From the NCBI RefSeq assembly GCF_030867145.1, contig NC_134418.1, forward strand, positions 3,840,802 through 3,904,801: DNA of 64,000 nt. Direction: 5' to 3'. How positions within the stretch are numbered: position 1 is the first letter of the stretch; each line of letters starts with the position of its first letter. Positions 51,052-63,721 of the stretch are shown here, piece after piece. Made by a program: the position numbers and the translations under genes. The notes below the pieces were generated by a model. That model did no database searches and was not told the DNA's origin. It was given only the letters and a program-made list of their open reading frames with translations. This DNA is from Opisthocomus hoazin. Taxonomy: Eukaryota; Chordata; Aves; Opisthocomiformes; Opisthocomidae.

Positions 51052-54000
51052 AACAATCTTCCACCCTCCGTTTGCGGTTGCTTTTCCTCGTTTGCAGAGT
51101 TTTCCCCAATTAACGGGTTCCTCGGGGAAAGCTGATCGGAAAGCCCGTGAGAAACGCTCAGCCTACGCCGCTGAAGGACCGGACCAGAGAAGCTGGGGTT
51201 AAACGCTCCGGGGAATTTTCAAATTCCTGGGTGATGACACGGGAGAGCTGGAAGGGAGGAAGCAACGGGGGCTCCCAAAATATCACATCTGGAAGAAAAA
51301 CATTTCGCTTTGATCCAGGCGTCTTCAGGCTGAACAAAAGCAAATCGCTTTCTGCGGAGGAGAAGAGCAACTGGTCTCCTCTGTTCTTTTATATGGAGAA
51401 GCAGATGGACTAAAGGACCTCCTAAAACCCCTTTTTTTCCCTTGTTTCCTAAGCTGCTTTAATTGGGGGGGGGGGAATAAAACCAGTGCGACAGCCAGGG
51501 GTCAATAATCCCTACAAATCCTGCTGGAGGTAGGCACCCTGCGCCGGCGATGGGAATCGCAGTTGCCAGCAGCCGCCCCAGAAGGGCAGCGCGAGGAGCC
51601 AAGCGCAATTTGGGATGCAGGAAGGCAGAAAACTCTCGTTTACACTAAATAAGGTTGCTAGGTTATGGATTTTTTTTTTTTTTTTGGAGGGGGGGCAGAA
51701 TCTGAAAGGGGATCCAGATGGCTGTAAAGCCTCGCGGTGGAAAAGCAGCATGAGGCCAGAGAGGGAAGAATTCCTCTTTATGCCGCTGCTGTCTGCTCCC
51801 AGATTTCAGTCTTCAGGAATGCTCTCCGCGGACCCTTTTAATTGCACCATTTATATCTGTGGTAAAAATTAAGGAGAAGAGGTAGCTGGATGCAGAAGAG
51901 GGGATAAAGCTGGTGTCTGGATACCGGAAAAAAAGTCACTAAACCAAATCCTACGGAGGAGCCGTTGCCCAAAGCCCACGTTGATTCTGCAAGGTTTGTA
52001 TTTTAAGATGCTGCCAGCATTAAAAAGCTTTCAGGAAAACCCAAACAAGCCCAAACCTCAGCCTGCTGGGAATTTACACTCCTGCCATGTCACTGCCGTT
52101 TGCTGTTCTTTCTAATGCTTACAGAAAAATGAGCTGCGCGGTCGGCCTGCCCTTCCTCTGCTTTTAACCAAAGTGCTGGGGTTTGGGGGAATTCTTTTTT
52201 TTGTTGTTGTCGTCCCTTCTGCGCTGCTAACAGAGACCTGGGGGGGATTTCGCAACTCTTTAGAGTCCAGAATAAAAAACCCCTCCCCGGAGCCACATGG
52301 ATATGGGACACAAACTGCTTCACTCCCACGGGATCAGCACAAGCAAAGGTGGCTGCAAGGACCACAAAATCCTCAAAAATTCAGCTGGAATGGAAAAATG
52401 CACTTTTCCACTCCGGGGTTTGCACGGCCAAGCGAGGTGCTTGATGGAGATAAAAATGCATAAAGCCAACACACCCATCTCCTCCTCCACGGCGCAGCGT
52501 CTCGGCGCCGAAGGCAACACCACGGGATACAGCCCTTCTCCCCTGTTCTCCCTGGCATCGTGGCCCGACCTTAGTGGGACGGGGAGAGTCAAGGGACCTC
52601 AAAATCCAGGGTTAGCTGCAGCACGGGGGTCTGTAACCCGGAGGCGATGGATATCCCTGCCTGAGTGGTCAGCGTTACCTACCCGCAGCCCTGCTTCGCC
52701 CAAGGGCGTCGCTTCTTACACGGCTTTCTCATAAATTGAACCCCTAAAGAAGTAAAACCCCACGTTGCGGGCACGCTGCTGATGCAGGACTCCTTTAAAA
52801 AAAAAAAACCAAACAGCTTTTGGGAGCGTCACTTAAAGTTTGCATTTTTCTCGCAGCCGACCAAACAAAACCTGCTCAATATTTCCCAACCGCTTCAAGG
52901 CTGCCGGGGCCTCCATGGGCAGCGAAGCTAAAAACCACCAACGTGACGTTCAGGGGTGTAAGAGTTTGCTGTGGGATCTCTACGAATCGCCTACTAGGAG
53001 GCAAAATATACGAGTGGCACTAACGAGTCGGCTTAGCAACGAGCAGGCAGGCTGCCTCGAGTGTCTTTTTAAAGGTCAAGAGAGAACACGATGCCTGGGA
53101 GCCCCCGCGTTCGGTTTTTACTACGAGTTAAAGATACTTCCAGCCAGGCTGGTTATTAAATTGCCGCCTGCCACCGGCCAGCCACGCATCTGTTAAAACC
53201 AGTCTTTAAAACCAAGGCTTTCCCCTCCTCAAATATCATTATCCCTCTTTCAACCCATTCCCACCCTTCCCCATCTTCACCAGAACGGTGGCATCTGAGG
53301 GGGAAACCAGCGTCGAGACGAAACACGAGGAAAGGTCCCACCGCCGTGGGGGTTTTCAGGTAGCGCGGCTGAGAAGCATCATTGAAATTCAGCGGGAGAA
53401 GCCGGTTTTCCTCCGCTCCGCGGGGGCTGCCATGTTAAATCACATTTGGATTCACAGTACAAGGCTGCTAAAATACCACCGCGGCGGCTATTGGCACATT
53501 TCAATGAAAACGCCGTGGCCTCATTAGTATCGTGGAAATTATGAGCTTGGCTTTGTATACATTTCAAAGCTCGCCTCTGAAAGTATACTGGGTCGGGGCC
53601 AGAAATTCCTGGCTTGGAGCTCCCACCACTCGGCAGTTTGGGATTGCCTGGCTCCCGCAGGTCAAGCGACCGCGCAGCCGCTGACCCGGGAGAAAAGGCA
53701 TTTATTAAACAGCCCGCAGGGCAAGGCGCGGGGCAGCGCTGCAAGGGGAGGCAGCGCAACGGGGCTGGAACCGAACGCTCCTCCGCGGCAGCTCCCGCGC
53801 GTGGTTTTGCCTCGCGAGGCAGTTGGAGATCACGTCCTCATGAAAGCACGGGTTATAGGTGAGGGGATGTGGGGTGCGTGGAGTTTCACCCCAGTCCCAT
53901 CGCTCCCGACAGCCGGGGCGAGGGCGTCCGTCGACCCAAAAGCACGGGGGTGGGCCACGAAAGCCCAAATCCTTTGCAATCAGGTGCAACCTCATGAAAT

Positions 54001-55271
54001 AACACCGTTTTCAGGATCTGCTCATCTCAACCTGTGATTTTTGCCAGCCTCTGTCAAGGAAAGCTTTGGGTCAGCTCCCTACTTACCCACACAGGTGCCG
54101 CAACGCAGCCGGGCCACGCAAACCCAACGTATCTGCTCAACGGCTACCGCCGTTTGGTGCCAGGGACGCTGGAAATAAAAAAGAACAAAAAAAAAACAAC
54201 CCCTAATATTGGACAAGAAGCCAGAGCGAGCGAGGGAGAGGATGAAGATATTGCTTTTAAACGTTTTGATTCACAAAGACTCCTACAAACTGGTTCAGCT
54301 CTTAGTAACCGCACCGAGATCCCCTTTTAAAACGCGGCGATGACGTTACGCGGCACAGAGAGAAAAAGGGGAATTAAAAAAAAGAAAAGGCTTGGCTAAT
54401 CCTCGCAATTTTATAAGCGTCTGAGACACTAATCCGTTGATCTCATTGAGAAGGATTAGAGTTACTCCCTCGCCAGTAAATTTCAGAAGTTTTTGACCAG
54501 ATGTAAACAAAAGCGGAGAGCAGCCGGTGGCGACGGCTGCCACACAGCGAGTCCTCGACGAGAAACCATCGCCGGCGCTGGTTTTGGGGGGGAAAAGGGG
54601 AATTTCCATCCCAGTGCTGCGGAGGGCTGGCCGGGGCAATGCCGGCATCCGTGGAGACCTCGACTGGCTCACCCGGCTGCAGCCAAAAGGCGAGATCCCA
54701 TCCCGGGCGAGCATCCCGCCGGGCCATCCCGACCCGATTTTGGGGTCCCACTCTTGGGAGAACGACGCTCCAGCTAAAAAAATACCGCCCCAAACCCCCC
54801 GACTCATTCTGCACTGGCCAAGGAAAACATTATTTTAATAGATATATAAAAAAAAGAGGGCAAAGCTCTAAACAGCAACCTGGATAATTCACACAAAACC
54901 CGAGTTTTGCCCAGCTTCAGCCACGCGGCTTTGCGGCGAGGACCCGTGTTATTAAGGCGGAAAAAAATATAACCCAGCGTCCTCGTGCAAACCGTCCGGC
55001 ACCCGCTGCGACGCGTGCAAGGAACAATTCATCGTATTAAAGAAGAAATGATTTGATTTCGAAGAGGAAGCAGGCAACATGCAACCTGGTTTTTGACACT
55101 GAGCACAGCCACCCGCTTCGGAAAGGTTCGCTCCCAAGTCTGATGTTCTGGCTCTTCGGAGAAACATTAATAGCCAAAATAAATCAAAACCTAAGGGAGG
55201 CTGCAGGCAGAAAAGATTCGGGTGATCCTTTGGTGAGGACAAGCCACTTTTGGAGAAAACAAAAGTTTTCT

Positions 55272-55886
55272 GCCAATAAAGCTAATGGGATCTTGGGGTG
55301 CATTAAGAAGAGTGTGGCCAGCAGGTTGAGGGAGGTTCTCCTCCCCCTCTACTCTGCCCTAGTGAGGACCCATCTGGAGTCCTGGGTCCAGTGCTGGGCT
55401 CCCCACTTCAAGAAAGATGAGGAGCTACTGGAGAGAGTCCAGCGGAGGGCTACGAGGATGAGGAGGGGACTGGAGCATCTCTCCTCCGAGGAGAGGCCGA
55501 GGGAGCTGGGCTTGTTCAGCCTGGAGAAGAGAAGCCTGAGAGGGGACCTTCTAAATGTTCATAAATATCTGCAGGGTGGGGGTCAGGAGGACGGGGCCAG
55601 ACTCTTTCCAGTGGTGCCCAGCGACAGGACAAGGGGCAACGGGCACAAACTGAAGCAGAGGAAGCTCCAGCTGAAGATGAGGAAGAACTTCTTCCCTCTG
55701 AGGGTGACGGAGCCCTGGCCCAGGCTGCCCAGGGAGGTTGTGGAGTCTCCTTCTCTGGAGATATTCCAGACCCGCCTGGAACATTGTCCTGTGCAGCCTG
55801 CTCTGGGTGACCCTGCTTGGGCAGGGGGTTGGACTGGGTGACACCCAGAGGTCCCTTCCAACCCCGACCATTCTGTGATTCTGTGA
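55272..55886 (+). mobile_element. CR1 LINE (J-like), about 610 bp
   Basis: From GCCAATAAAGCTAATGGGAT to two ATTCTGTG units; open to [20 protein letters not shown], with a small indel near the end. Confidence 0.94.
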
Positions 55887-58800
55887 AAGCAAACGTTTGT
55901 TAGTGCTTGCTTCTTTCAAATTCCACCCAAAAAAGAAACCTAAAGAGATTTTTCAGTCTCAGTTTAAACCAGGACTCATCAGGCTCATCTTAAAACCATT
56001 CCTATTGGAGATGCTTGATGGGATGGCAGCAGAATCCCTCTTCTCCAGCTCCTTTTAATGGGGTACCATCTTTTTTGTTCTTTTTAGGGACAGAGAAGCA
56101 CTTGCCAGCCCCACACAGCCCGACTCCTAACTCCTAACACCCAAAGCTCCTCGGATTGGAACGCACCACGCGACGCCGGGCTCGCTTCCAGCCCCATCCC
56201 TCTCACCCAGCCGCAGCAGATCCCAGCCCGTCGCCCTCACCACCGCGACAGCAGTGTGAGGGGGGGGAAGACGCTGCCGGAGACGCGAGCCGGGGAGGGA
56301 GGAAGACGCTGCCGGAGATGTGAGGGAGGAAGATGCAAGCGGGAAGCCCCGTGGGCGGTCTGGAGCACAGGACAACTCGGCATCCCCCAGGCGAAGCCGC
56401 AGCCAAGGCAACGATCCCCTTTTTCCTGCTTTTTCCCCCAAAGCGCCGCCCCCCACCAACGCTCAGCGCGCCGGTGAGGGTTTTTTTGGTGGGGACGGCT
56501 CAGCTGACAGACAGCCGACCCAGCGGGTGGGCTCCAGCCAGCTCTCCGGTCAGATTATCACTATTTATTCAGCCATAAAATCAGCCACCGCCGCGCGATC
56601 CGGTCCCGCTTCGGATGGCCACCACCGTCACAGAGTCCCCAAAAGCCTCAACTTTTACGTCAGACGCCGAGAGAGCGAGACGCGGCGTCTGAACCCAGCA
56701 CTTCTCAGCTAAAAAGCAAAAACAACAAAAACAACGAACCCCGCAGCTGCATTCATAACCGACGAGCCAGGAAATCGCCCCGGGGGGAAGCCCAGCCTGG
56801 CGACGGGTTTTTATACGGAACAACGGAGAAACGAGCGCCTTTAAAGCGCCGCGAAACATTTGCCTGCTCGCCACAAAAGCCCTGCGTGGAGAGAAGCTGA
56901 ATTCGATCCTGACGGCACGCCGGCAATTTGATTTCGCGCAGGCTGCCAGCCCGCAGAGCCTGGCTGGGGGGACAGGGGGGAGGCTCGACGCTCCGGTGAG
57001 TTTATTTTAGCTGGAAGCCAACAGGTGGGAGACTCCGCTCCCTCCCAGCCGATTTTGATGGGTAATTTGGCTTCACCCATCTTCTTACCTGCTGGGTTGC
57101 TCCTCCTGGCTTCAGCAGACCGACTGCAGAGCCGAAACCTCCCGCCTCCACGCCCGTGGATTCCCAGGACAGGAATCAGCTCGGCCCCGGAGCTTTTATA
57201 TTTTCCCCTAATTACTCCTCCAAGCCCAGGAGCGGGGAAAGCCCCGTGATTTCCAGGAAGGGACGGCGACAGCGGCCCTGAGCCCGGCGGCTGGGATCGG
57301 GAGGGCGGCTGCTCGCCCCGCTCGGCGCTTTCAGTTTCTCTCTTGCAAAAGCGCTCCCGGCGCGGTTTCCTCCGCGGCGAGTCGAAAGCTGTGTTAGCGG
57401 CCAGGCTAATCCTCCGCGGCGATAAAATAAAAAAAATCAACCAGAAGTTCTCCCTTCCCACACTCACAGCCCCGGAGCTGGAGCAGAAGCAGCAAGCTGC
57501 CGAAGGACTTCCCCGCCCGGGCTTCCCGCAGCCCGGCCCTCGCTCCTCCTCCTGCTCCTCGGCGTCTCGCCCGCTTTTTTCCGAAGGCCGATCCAGTTTT
57601 AGCTCCGGCGGCGGAGCAACCCGAGACCTCGCAAGGCTTCGGCTACGCCGAGGCAGCTGCTCGCAGCTAATTTGGTCCGTCCGTGGGCTCTGGCAGCCGG
57701 CTCCCACCACCCGTCCACGCATCGGTTCCTCTCGGAGCAGCGAGGTCGTCCGCCCTCCCCCAAGCGTGTCTTCTCCTCTCCTGCCACCGCTCATCCCTAC
57801 CTCGGAGGCTTCGCAGCCGCTCCGTCCTCCCCGCCGACGCGATTGCCGGCATCGCCTCGAGGTGCTCTGGATGGCTGCTCCTTCCTCCCGTTGACATCTC
57901 TCTGGCACCATCATCAGCTCAGTGGGGCACGGGAGCCCTCAACATGTGGGTGGAACTCTTCAGGTTTCTTTTTTTCTCCTCATTTGATGGAAATTAAACA
58001 TGCCAGACGGGTAGAAAAACGACAGGTTGGGTGGCCCGTGTCATGGCTCCGGGGAGGGAAGAGCATCCCAAGCCAAACCCAGCGAGGGCATCCTGGGGGA
58101 GCCGGGGCCCCGCGCCCGACGGAGAAGGTGCCGAGGTTTCCCCGTTCCTCGGCTCAGGACGCGAATCACCTCCCACCTGCCCATCGCTCTCCTCCAGCGC
58201 CTTTTCGATGCGGTCACCCGCGTTCCTCATCCCAGCACGAGGCAGCAGCGGGGTCAGGCGCCGGCTCAGCTCTCTGGCAGATAAGCCCCGCGTGGCATCA
58301 CCGCCGACGTCATTTTAAAGCGCTGCCAGCCAGCCAGGGTGGGGCGGCCGCTCCCGACACAAAGTCTGAGCAGTTCCAGGGCAACGTCGCTATGAAAGGG
58401 TCAGGGGAGGGAAGTCCACGCAAGGTAGATGTCATCTTCTGTCAACAAGACTCGGCTTCACGACGAGCAACCGCACGCAACAAAAATAAACAGAAACCCA
58501 GCTCAGCGACACCAAACACAGCCGAGACCGAGACACCCGAAGGCCAGGGGAAGCTTCAAACCCAAAAAGAACATCAGCCAAGCTTTGACACCAATGGTTC
58601 CAAGGTGGCTGAAGACCACCAGAAGCACCCGCACCTCCCACCTCGGCCCGAGGGACGGGGTTGCCCGGATTTGCTGTGCACCCAGGTGAGACAGCGAGAG
58701 CCTGACCCCGTGGGAGAGGACCTCGTCTCAGCCATGCCAAGCCCTGCCACCCCTTTGCAGAAGCGTTTCAGGTCATGGTGGTGGGAGCAGGAGATGAGCA

Positions 58801-59041
58801 TGCCCAGCCATGCCCCTCTCCACTTTTTCAACGTCCAGGCGGTGTTTGATGGCTACGAGTTAATCACTCGTGACACGTCTTCTGCCCCTAATGTGGGGGA
58901 GATGGCTGGGTCGTTGGGAGGGATAACCCAAGAGGGAACACGTGGAGAGGTGGTCCACAAGCACGAAAGCTCTCCTAGCAAAAGCTGGCTGACCTCGTAT
59001 CATCCCACATGTCATTTAGGCCCCTGGGAGATCAGCTGGAA

Positions 59042-59190
59042 ATCACAGACTCATAGAATGCCTTGGGCTGGAAGGGACCTTTAACGGCCATCTAGTCCAG
59101 CCACCCTGCAGCTAGCAGGGACATCTTCAACTGGATCAGGTTGCTCAGAGCCCCGTCCAACCTGGCCTGGAATGTTTCCAGGGACGGGGC
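59042..59190 (-). mobile_element. CR1 3' fragment (C/F-like)
   Basis: Tail ATCACAGACTCATAGAATGC, then GGGCTGGAAGGGACCTTTAA, to TTTCCAGGGACGGGG. Confidence 0.88.
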
Positions 59191-60701
59191 AGAAATCAGT
59201 CCTTCTCAGGTAAAACCTCCAGGCTCGGTTCAGTCTTGCAGCCTGGAGATATCCCACGAGCAGCTCTGCCACTTCCTCACCATGCAACCACCAACCTCCT
59301 CCTCCCCATCGCCTGCTTCTCCCCCGGGACACGGCCTGGATCACCCTCCAGCCAAGAACGGTGTTAGCAACCAGCGATCATCATCTCATTTCCCATTTGC
59401 ACATACGCTCTTGCTTATTCAAAGGTCAAATAGATCCCACAACATCCAGAGCATGCTGACCAAGGTGTCCTTCACAGCTGGTCCATCACAACAAGCTTCT
59501 CCAGTTGAGCTTGGAGGCAGGTGGACCAGAGCCCAGGCTGCACAAGCAAGAGGTGCCACCAGGCCTTACCCACCTCCATGGCTTGTCCCTCCAGATCTGA
59601 GACAGCCTCGGACTAAACACCACCACCAGCGACCCAACGAGCAGATCCAGAGTGTCCAAACCCAGCTGGAGACGAGAAGGTAGGTCTGAGTCGGCGGGCA
59701 AGCCTTGGCACAAACTCCCCAGGCTGAGTAGGGACAAAATAAGCAAACCCGAGCCGAGCGGGTGGTCAGGTGAAGCTTCGGGAGGTTGTGGAGGGGATTC
59801 CCTTCCACAGCAAGACCCAGAGACCCAGAAGGTCACCACCACCCTCGCCTCCAGCACCTGCTCCAGACCAGGACCATCACCCGCGGGCATCATCCCCACG
59901 ACCAGGTAACCGGATCGCACCACCCCTCCTGGCTGCTTTCGGCACGCAGGGCTGGAAGGATTTCTTTTCTTTCTTTTTTTTCTTCCTTTTCCTTTTTTAA
60001 ATACCTCAATTAGCACATTTTGGGTTCCCTCCACGTCGCCCCCAAGCATTTCTTCTGTCAGGGGCTATATTCTTCCTCCACCAGTTACTGGAGGCAAAAG
60101 CTTGTTATTTTTTCCGGGCTGGGGGCCAAATTTGTATTTAATTTTTGCTCCAGATGGCACGGCACTCTAGACGCATCAGCTGGAGCATCTAACCTGTATG
60201 AATAAAGCAACAGAGCAAACAACCCGGTTTACTCAGGGGGGGTCTGACACGCTCAAGGTGGCTCTGTTTACACCCGCCGTAACAAAGAAGCGTTAATATG
60301 AATTCAGGCTACGGTCTCGCTATCAAACCCAACAGCCACAGGAAATGAAACAACAATACGAATCTAAATAATAATAGCAATGATATTAAAACTTGTGTTC
60401 TGCTTTCTCGCAGGTCGAGCATAAAAAAAAAAAGGCTTATTTCAGCCGTCACGGCAGTCGGGCCTGAGCCCGGACCTGCGTTTAGTTCCCCTTCCTCCGT
60501 CCTCGCTGGCCCCAAAGCCGCCGTCGGTAGCGCGTTGTGCAAACCCAGGTTGAACTTCTCCACCTCCGAGCAGGGCGAAGGGCTGGTGAACCCGGATTTT
60601 AGCGCGTGGCGCCGAGAGCTTCGGGCCCCGCTCACCCGAGGAGTCGCGAAAGGACGGCCACGAGATGCTCCAGTTACGTTTCTGGCTAACTCACCCCGTT
60701 T

Positions 60702-61297
60702 CACAGAGTCACAGAATGGTGGGAGTTGGCAGGGACCTCTGTGGGTCACCCAGCCCAATCCCCTGCCCAAGTAGGGTCACCCAGAGCAGGTCCGCACCCA
60801 GAACAGGATTGCGGCCAGGCGGGTCTGGAATATCTCCAGAGAAGGAGACTCCACAACCTCCCTGGGCAGCCTGGGCCAGGGCTCCGTCACCCTCAGAGGG
60901 AAGAAGTCTTCCTCGGGTTCATCTGGAACTTCCTCTGCTTCAGTTTGTGCCCGTTGCCCCTTGTCCTGTCACTGGGCACCACTGGAAAGAGTCTGGCCCC
61001 GTCCTCCTGACCCCCACCCTGCAGATATTTAGAGGCATTTTGAAGGTCCCCTCTCAGCCTTCTCTTCTCCAGGCTGAACAAGCCCAGCTCCCTCAGCCTC
61101 TCCTCGTAGGAGAGATGCTCCAGTCCCCTCCTCATCCTCGCAGCCCTGCGCTGGACTCTCTCCAGTAGCTCCTCATCTTTCTTGAACTGGGGAGCCCAGA
61201 ACTGGACCCAGGACTCCAGATGGGGCCTTCCCAGGGTAGTGTAGAGGGGGAGGAGAACCTCCCTCGACCTGCTGGCCACACTCCTCTTCATGCACCC
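60702..61297 (-). mobile_element. CR1 LINE (J-like), about 595 bp
   Basis: Tail CACAGAGTCACAGAATGG, with local changes after 60780. Truncated at the segment CACACTCCTCTTCATGCACC. Confidence 0.94.
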
Positions 61298-62461
61298 ACC
61301 TTCTCGGAAGCTGCTGCATCCCTCCGGCACAGCCCACAGCCGGGATACGTTCCCTGCAAACTAAATCACCCCGAATAACCCAGAAAAATAAAAATGAAAA
61401 CAAGAGACACGAGCAGTTGGTTTATCCGCCTGGGCGCGTGGAACGGCGCGTAAAATCAGCTGAGCCCAGCGAACGGTTGGAAACAAAGGGACGGGAGGGT
61501 TTTTTTGCGCTCGCCTTTGCTCCGTTCAGAGCATCCTCGGGCTGTGAGAGCCCGTCCCGGCGGCAGCCGAGACAAAGGAAAGCCAGGAGCCGGCCGGGAA
61601 AAACCGGGGCGAGGAGGCACCCGCATCGCCCTCGCCAGCCGCCGCGGAGCCGGGTTCGCGTGTTGCCGAACACGTTATACACGGCAGGAAACTCGAGATC
61701 AAAGGCGAGGAGCGTGCCAGAGCAAGATGTCATCCAAACCCTCCTGCCAAAGGTGCGCCAGGGAGGGGGGGAAATCACCCCCAGACACACACGCTGGCAC
61801 TGCTCTTCGGTACGTGGGGTGACCGGACCCACCGAGACGCATCCAGGCTCAAACAAAGACAGGCGAAACTCAACAGAAAGACCCCAAAAACCCCCGGAGG
61901 TGCGTTTTCACCCGTCGGTTTTCAGCCCCGTGGGACCCGCGCGTGTCCCCCGGCACGGCGGGCGAAGCGGCGGATGCCGGGAGGGCCCCGTGCGTGCCCG
62001 CACGGCAGGAACAGCAGCCCTGTGTGACTCCGACGAGCAGCTTTTCCCATTTCTGGGTGTTTTTGGGTTTATTCCAGGCCGAAGAAAGCCGCAGCGTCCC
62101 GTCTCGGCTCCAGGACAGCGAAGGGACGTGCCTGCATCCAAACCAGCGGCTACCGGGAACTGGGGTGACCTGGGGACCCCACGCCGAGCGTGGGACCCCC
62201 GAGACCTCCCCTGCATAAAGGGGGTCTGGGCAGGATGGGTGCTGGGTGGGGACACGTCCCCCATCCCCTCCTCTGTCACTGCTGGGCGATGGGGTCCCCG
62301 GCCACGGTCCACTCCCCCCCTGCCCCCCAAGTGGGGGACCCAATGGGGGCGTCGCGGCAGCCCTATGGGGGATGACCTATGGGTCAACCACCCCGAAGCA
62401 GACCCCGGTCACCCTGCCCCATAAGGGACTGTGGGGCTGAGAGGGGGGGCGGGCAAGGAGG

Positions 62462-62993
62462 GGGTGCCCTTGCCCACAGGGGTGCTGGACGAGGGGCCCT
62501 GCCCCACAGGGCTGCTAAAGAAGGGGCCCTGCCCCACAGAGCAGTGCACAGGGAGGGGCCCTGCCCCACAGAGGAGCTGCAGGAGGGGTCCTGCCCCATA
62601 GGGCTGCTAAAGAAGGGGCCCTGCCCCACAGAGGAGCTGAAGGAGGGACCCTGGCCCACAGAACAAGGCACAAGGAGGGCTCCTGCCCCATAGAGGAGCT
62701 GAAGGAGGGCTCCTGCCCCAGAGAGCGGTGCACAAGGAGGGGCCCTGCCCCACAGAGGGGCTGAAGGAGAGGCCCTGCCCCACAGAACAAGGCACAGAGG
62801 GGGTCCCTGCCCCACAGAACAAGGCCCAAGGAGGGCTCCTGCCCCACAGAGGAGCTGAAGGAGGAGTCCTACCCCAGAGAGCGGTGCACAAGGAAGGACC
62901 CTGCCCCAGAGAGCGGTGCACAAGGAAGGACCCTGCCCCATAAAGAAGCTGAAGGAAGGGCCCTGCCCCACAGAACCAGGTATGGGGGGGTGA
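62462..62993. repeat. GC-rich minisatellite downstream of RNF24 exon 1
   Basis: About 530 bp of repeated GGGGCCCTGCCCCACAGA linked to GAGCTGAAGGAGG or GCAGTGCACAAGGAG modules, roughly 30-33 bp per module. It keeps the - strand open as a repetitive Gly/Pro/Ser/Leu frame that is not a protein gene. Confidence 0.93.
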
Positions 62994-63086
62994 GTCCGTG
63001 CCCCACAGAGCGGCGCACAGGGGGGGCTCCCGGTCCTCCGGCCCCCCAGGGGGCCCCCGCCGCCCCGCGCCCGCCCCTCACTCACC

Positions 63087-63250
63087 CGCCGCCGTCCCGC
63101 CGAGGCTCGCGCCGCCTGCACCGCCCGGCAGCGGGGAGGGACCCGGATGGAGGCGGCCCCGCCCCCTGCCCTCGCCCCGCCCCCCGCCCGACGCCGGGCA
63201 CCGCCGCGCCGCTTCACCCCCGGCCACTGCGCCTGCGCGAACCGCGCCCC
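63087..63250 (-). other. RNF24: Probable RNF24 non-coding first exon
   Basis: On the - strand, a CpG-dense stretch ends at a strong donor, GTGAGTGAG, with its G at 63085 or 63086. Upstream is an NRF1-type core and no TATA. It is the only island-plus-donor combination in the right orientation upstream of the first coding exon that I find convincing. That the exon splices to 42606 is inference, and the 5' boundary is a guess. Confidence 0.55.
63228..63239. promoter_or_regulatory. NRF1-like site, RNF24 promoter
   Basis: TGCGCCTGCGCG contains the same GCGCCTGCGC core found in reverse at the PANK2 promoter (3321-3331). Confidence 0.5.
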
Positions 63251-63272
63251 CGGGACGGAGCGGCGGAGGGAG

Positions 63273-63663
63273 AGCGGGGGGGGGCGGGGACATGGGGACA
63301 GGGGCTGGGGGACATGGGGACGTGGGGACCGGGGCTGTGTGGACGGGGGGACAGGGGGACCGGGGCTATGGGGACGGGGGGACATGGGGACATGGGGACC
63401 GGGGCTGTGGGGACAGGGGGACATGAGGACAGGGGCTGTGGGGACATGGGGACGTGGGGACAGGGGCTGTGGGGACGGGGGGACATGGGGACATGGGGGC
63501 GGAGGGATATGGGGACGTGGGGACAGGGGCTGTGGGGACGGGGGGACATGGGGACGGGGGGACATGGGGACGGGGGGACATGGGGACGTGGGGACAGGGG
63601 CTGTGGGGACATGGGGACGTGGGGACCGGGGCTGTGGGGACAGGGGGACAGGGGGACATGGGA
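63273..63663 (+). repeat. G-rich minisatellite upstream of RNF24 exon 1
   Basis: About 390 bp of GGGGACATGGGGAC, GTGGGGACAGGGGCTGT and GGGGACGGGGGGACAT modules. Runs of four or more G occur every five to seven bases on the + strand, the template strand for RNF24, giving dense G-quadruplex potential. Confidence 0.94.
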
Positions 63664-63721
63664 CGGGGGAAGGGATGCCATGATGTGCTGTCTTGGGAGG
63701 ACCTGCAGCATCTTCTCCTTT

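Larger units (their letters stand above)
42607..63086 (-). other. RNF24: RNF24 large first intron (predicted)
   Basis: About 20.5 kb if exon 1 is at 63087. CR1 copies are at 46345-46428, 47663-48036, 48385-48778, 50450-51051, 55272-55886, 59042-59190 and 60702-61297. Unique stretches 42607-46344, 46429-47662, 48779-50449, 51052-55271, 55887-59041, 59191-60701 and 61298-62461 hold no gene I recognise. Several long + strand frames (44683-45486, 48835-49566, 57672-59084, 61417-62424) have no recognisable domain. CpG-rich patches at 56150-57900 and 61420-62220 could be further 5' exons or promoters. Confidence 0.6.

Noticed and set aside
61417-62424. 335-codon + frame in CpG-rich intron sequence
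   Set aside because: No domain, low-complexity Arg/Pro composition, no splice context; kept only as part of the intron description.
62384-63565. 393-residue - frame with repeated Gly/Ala/Pro/Leu modules
   Set aside because: Produced by the two GC minisatellites and the predicted non-coding exon; module lengths divisible by three keep it open.
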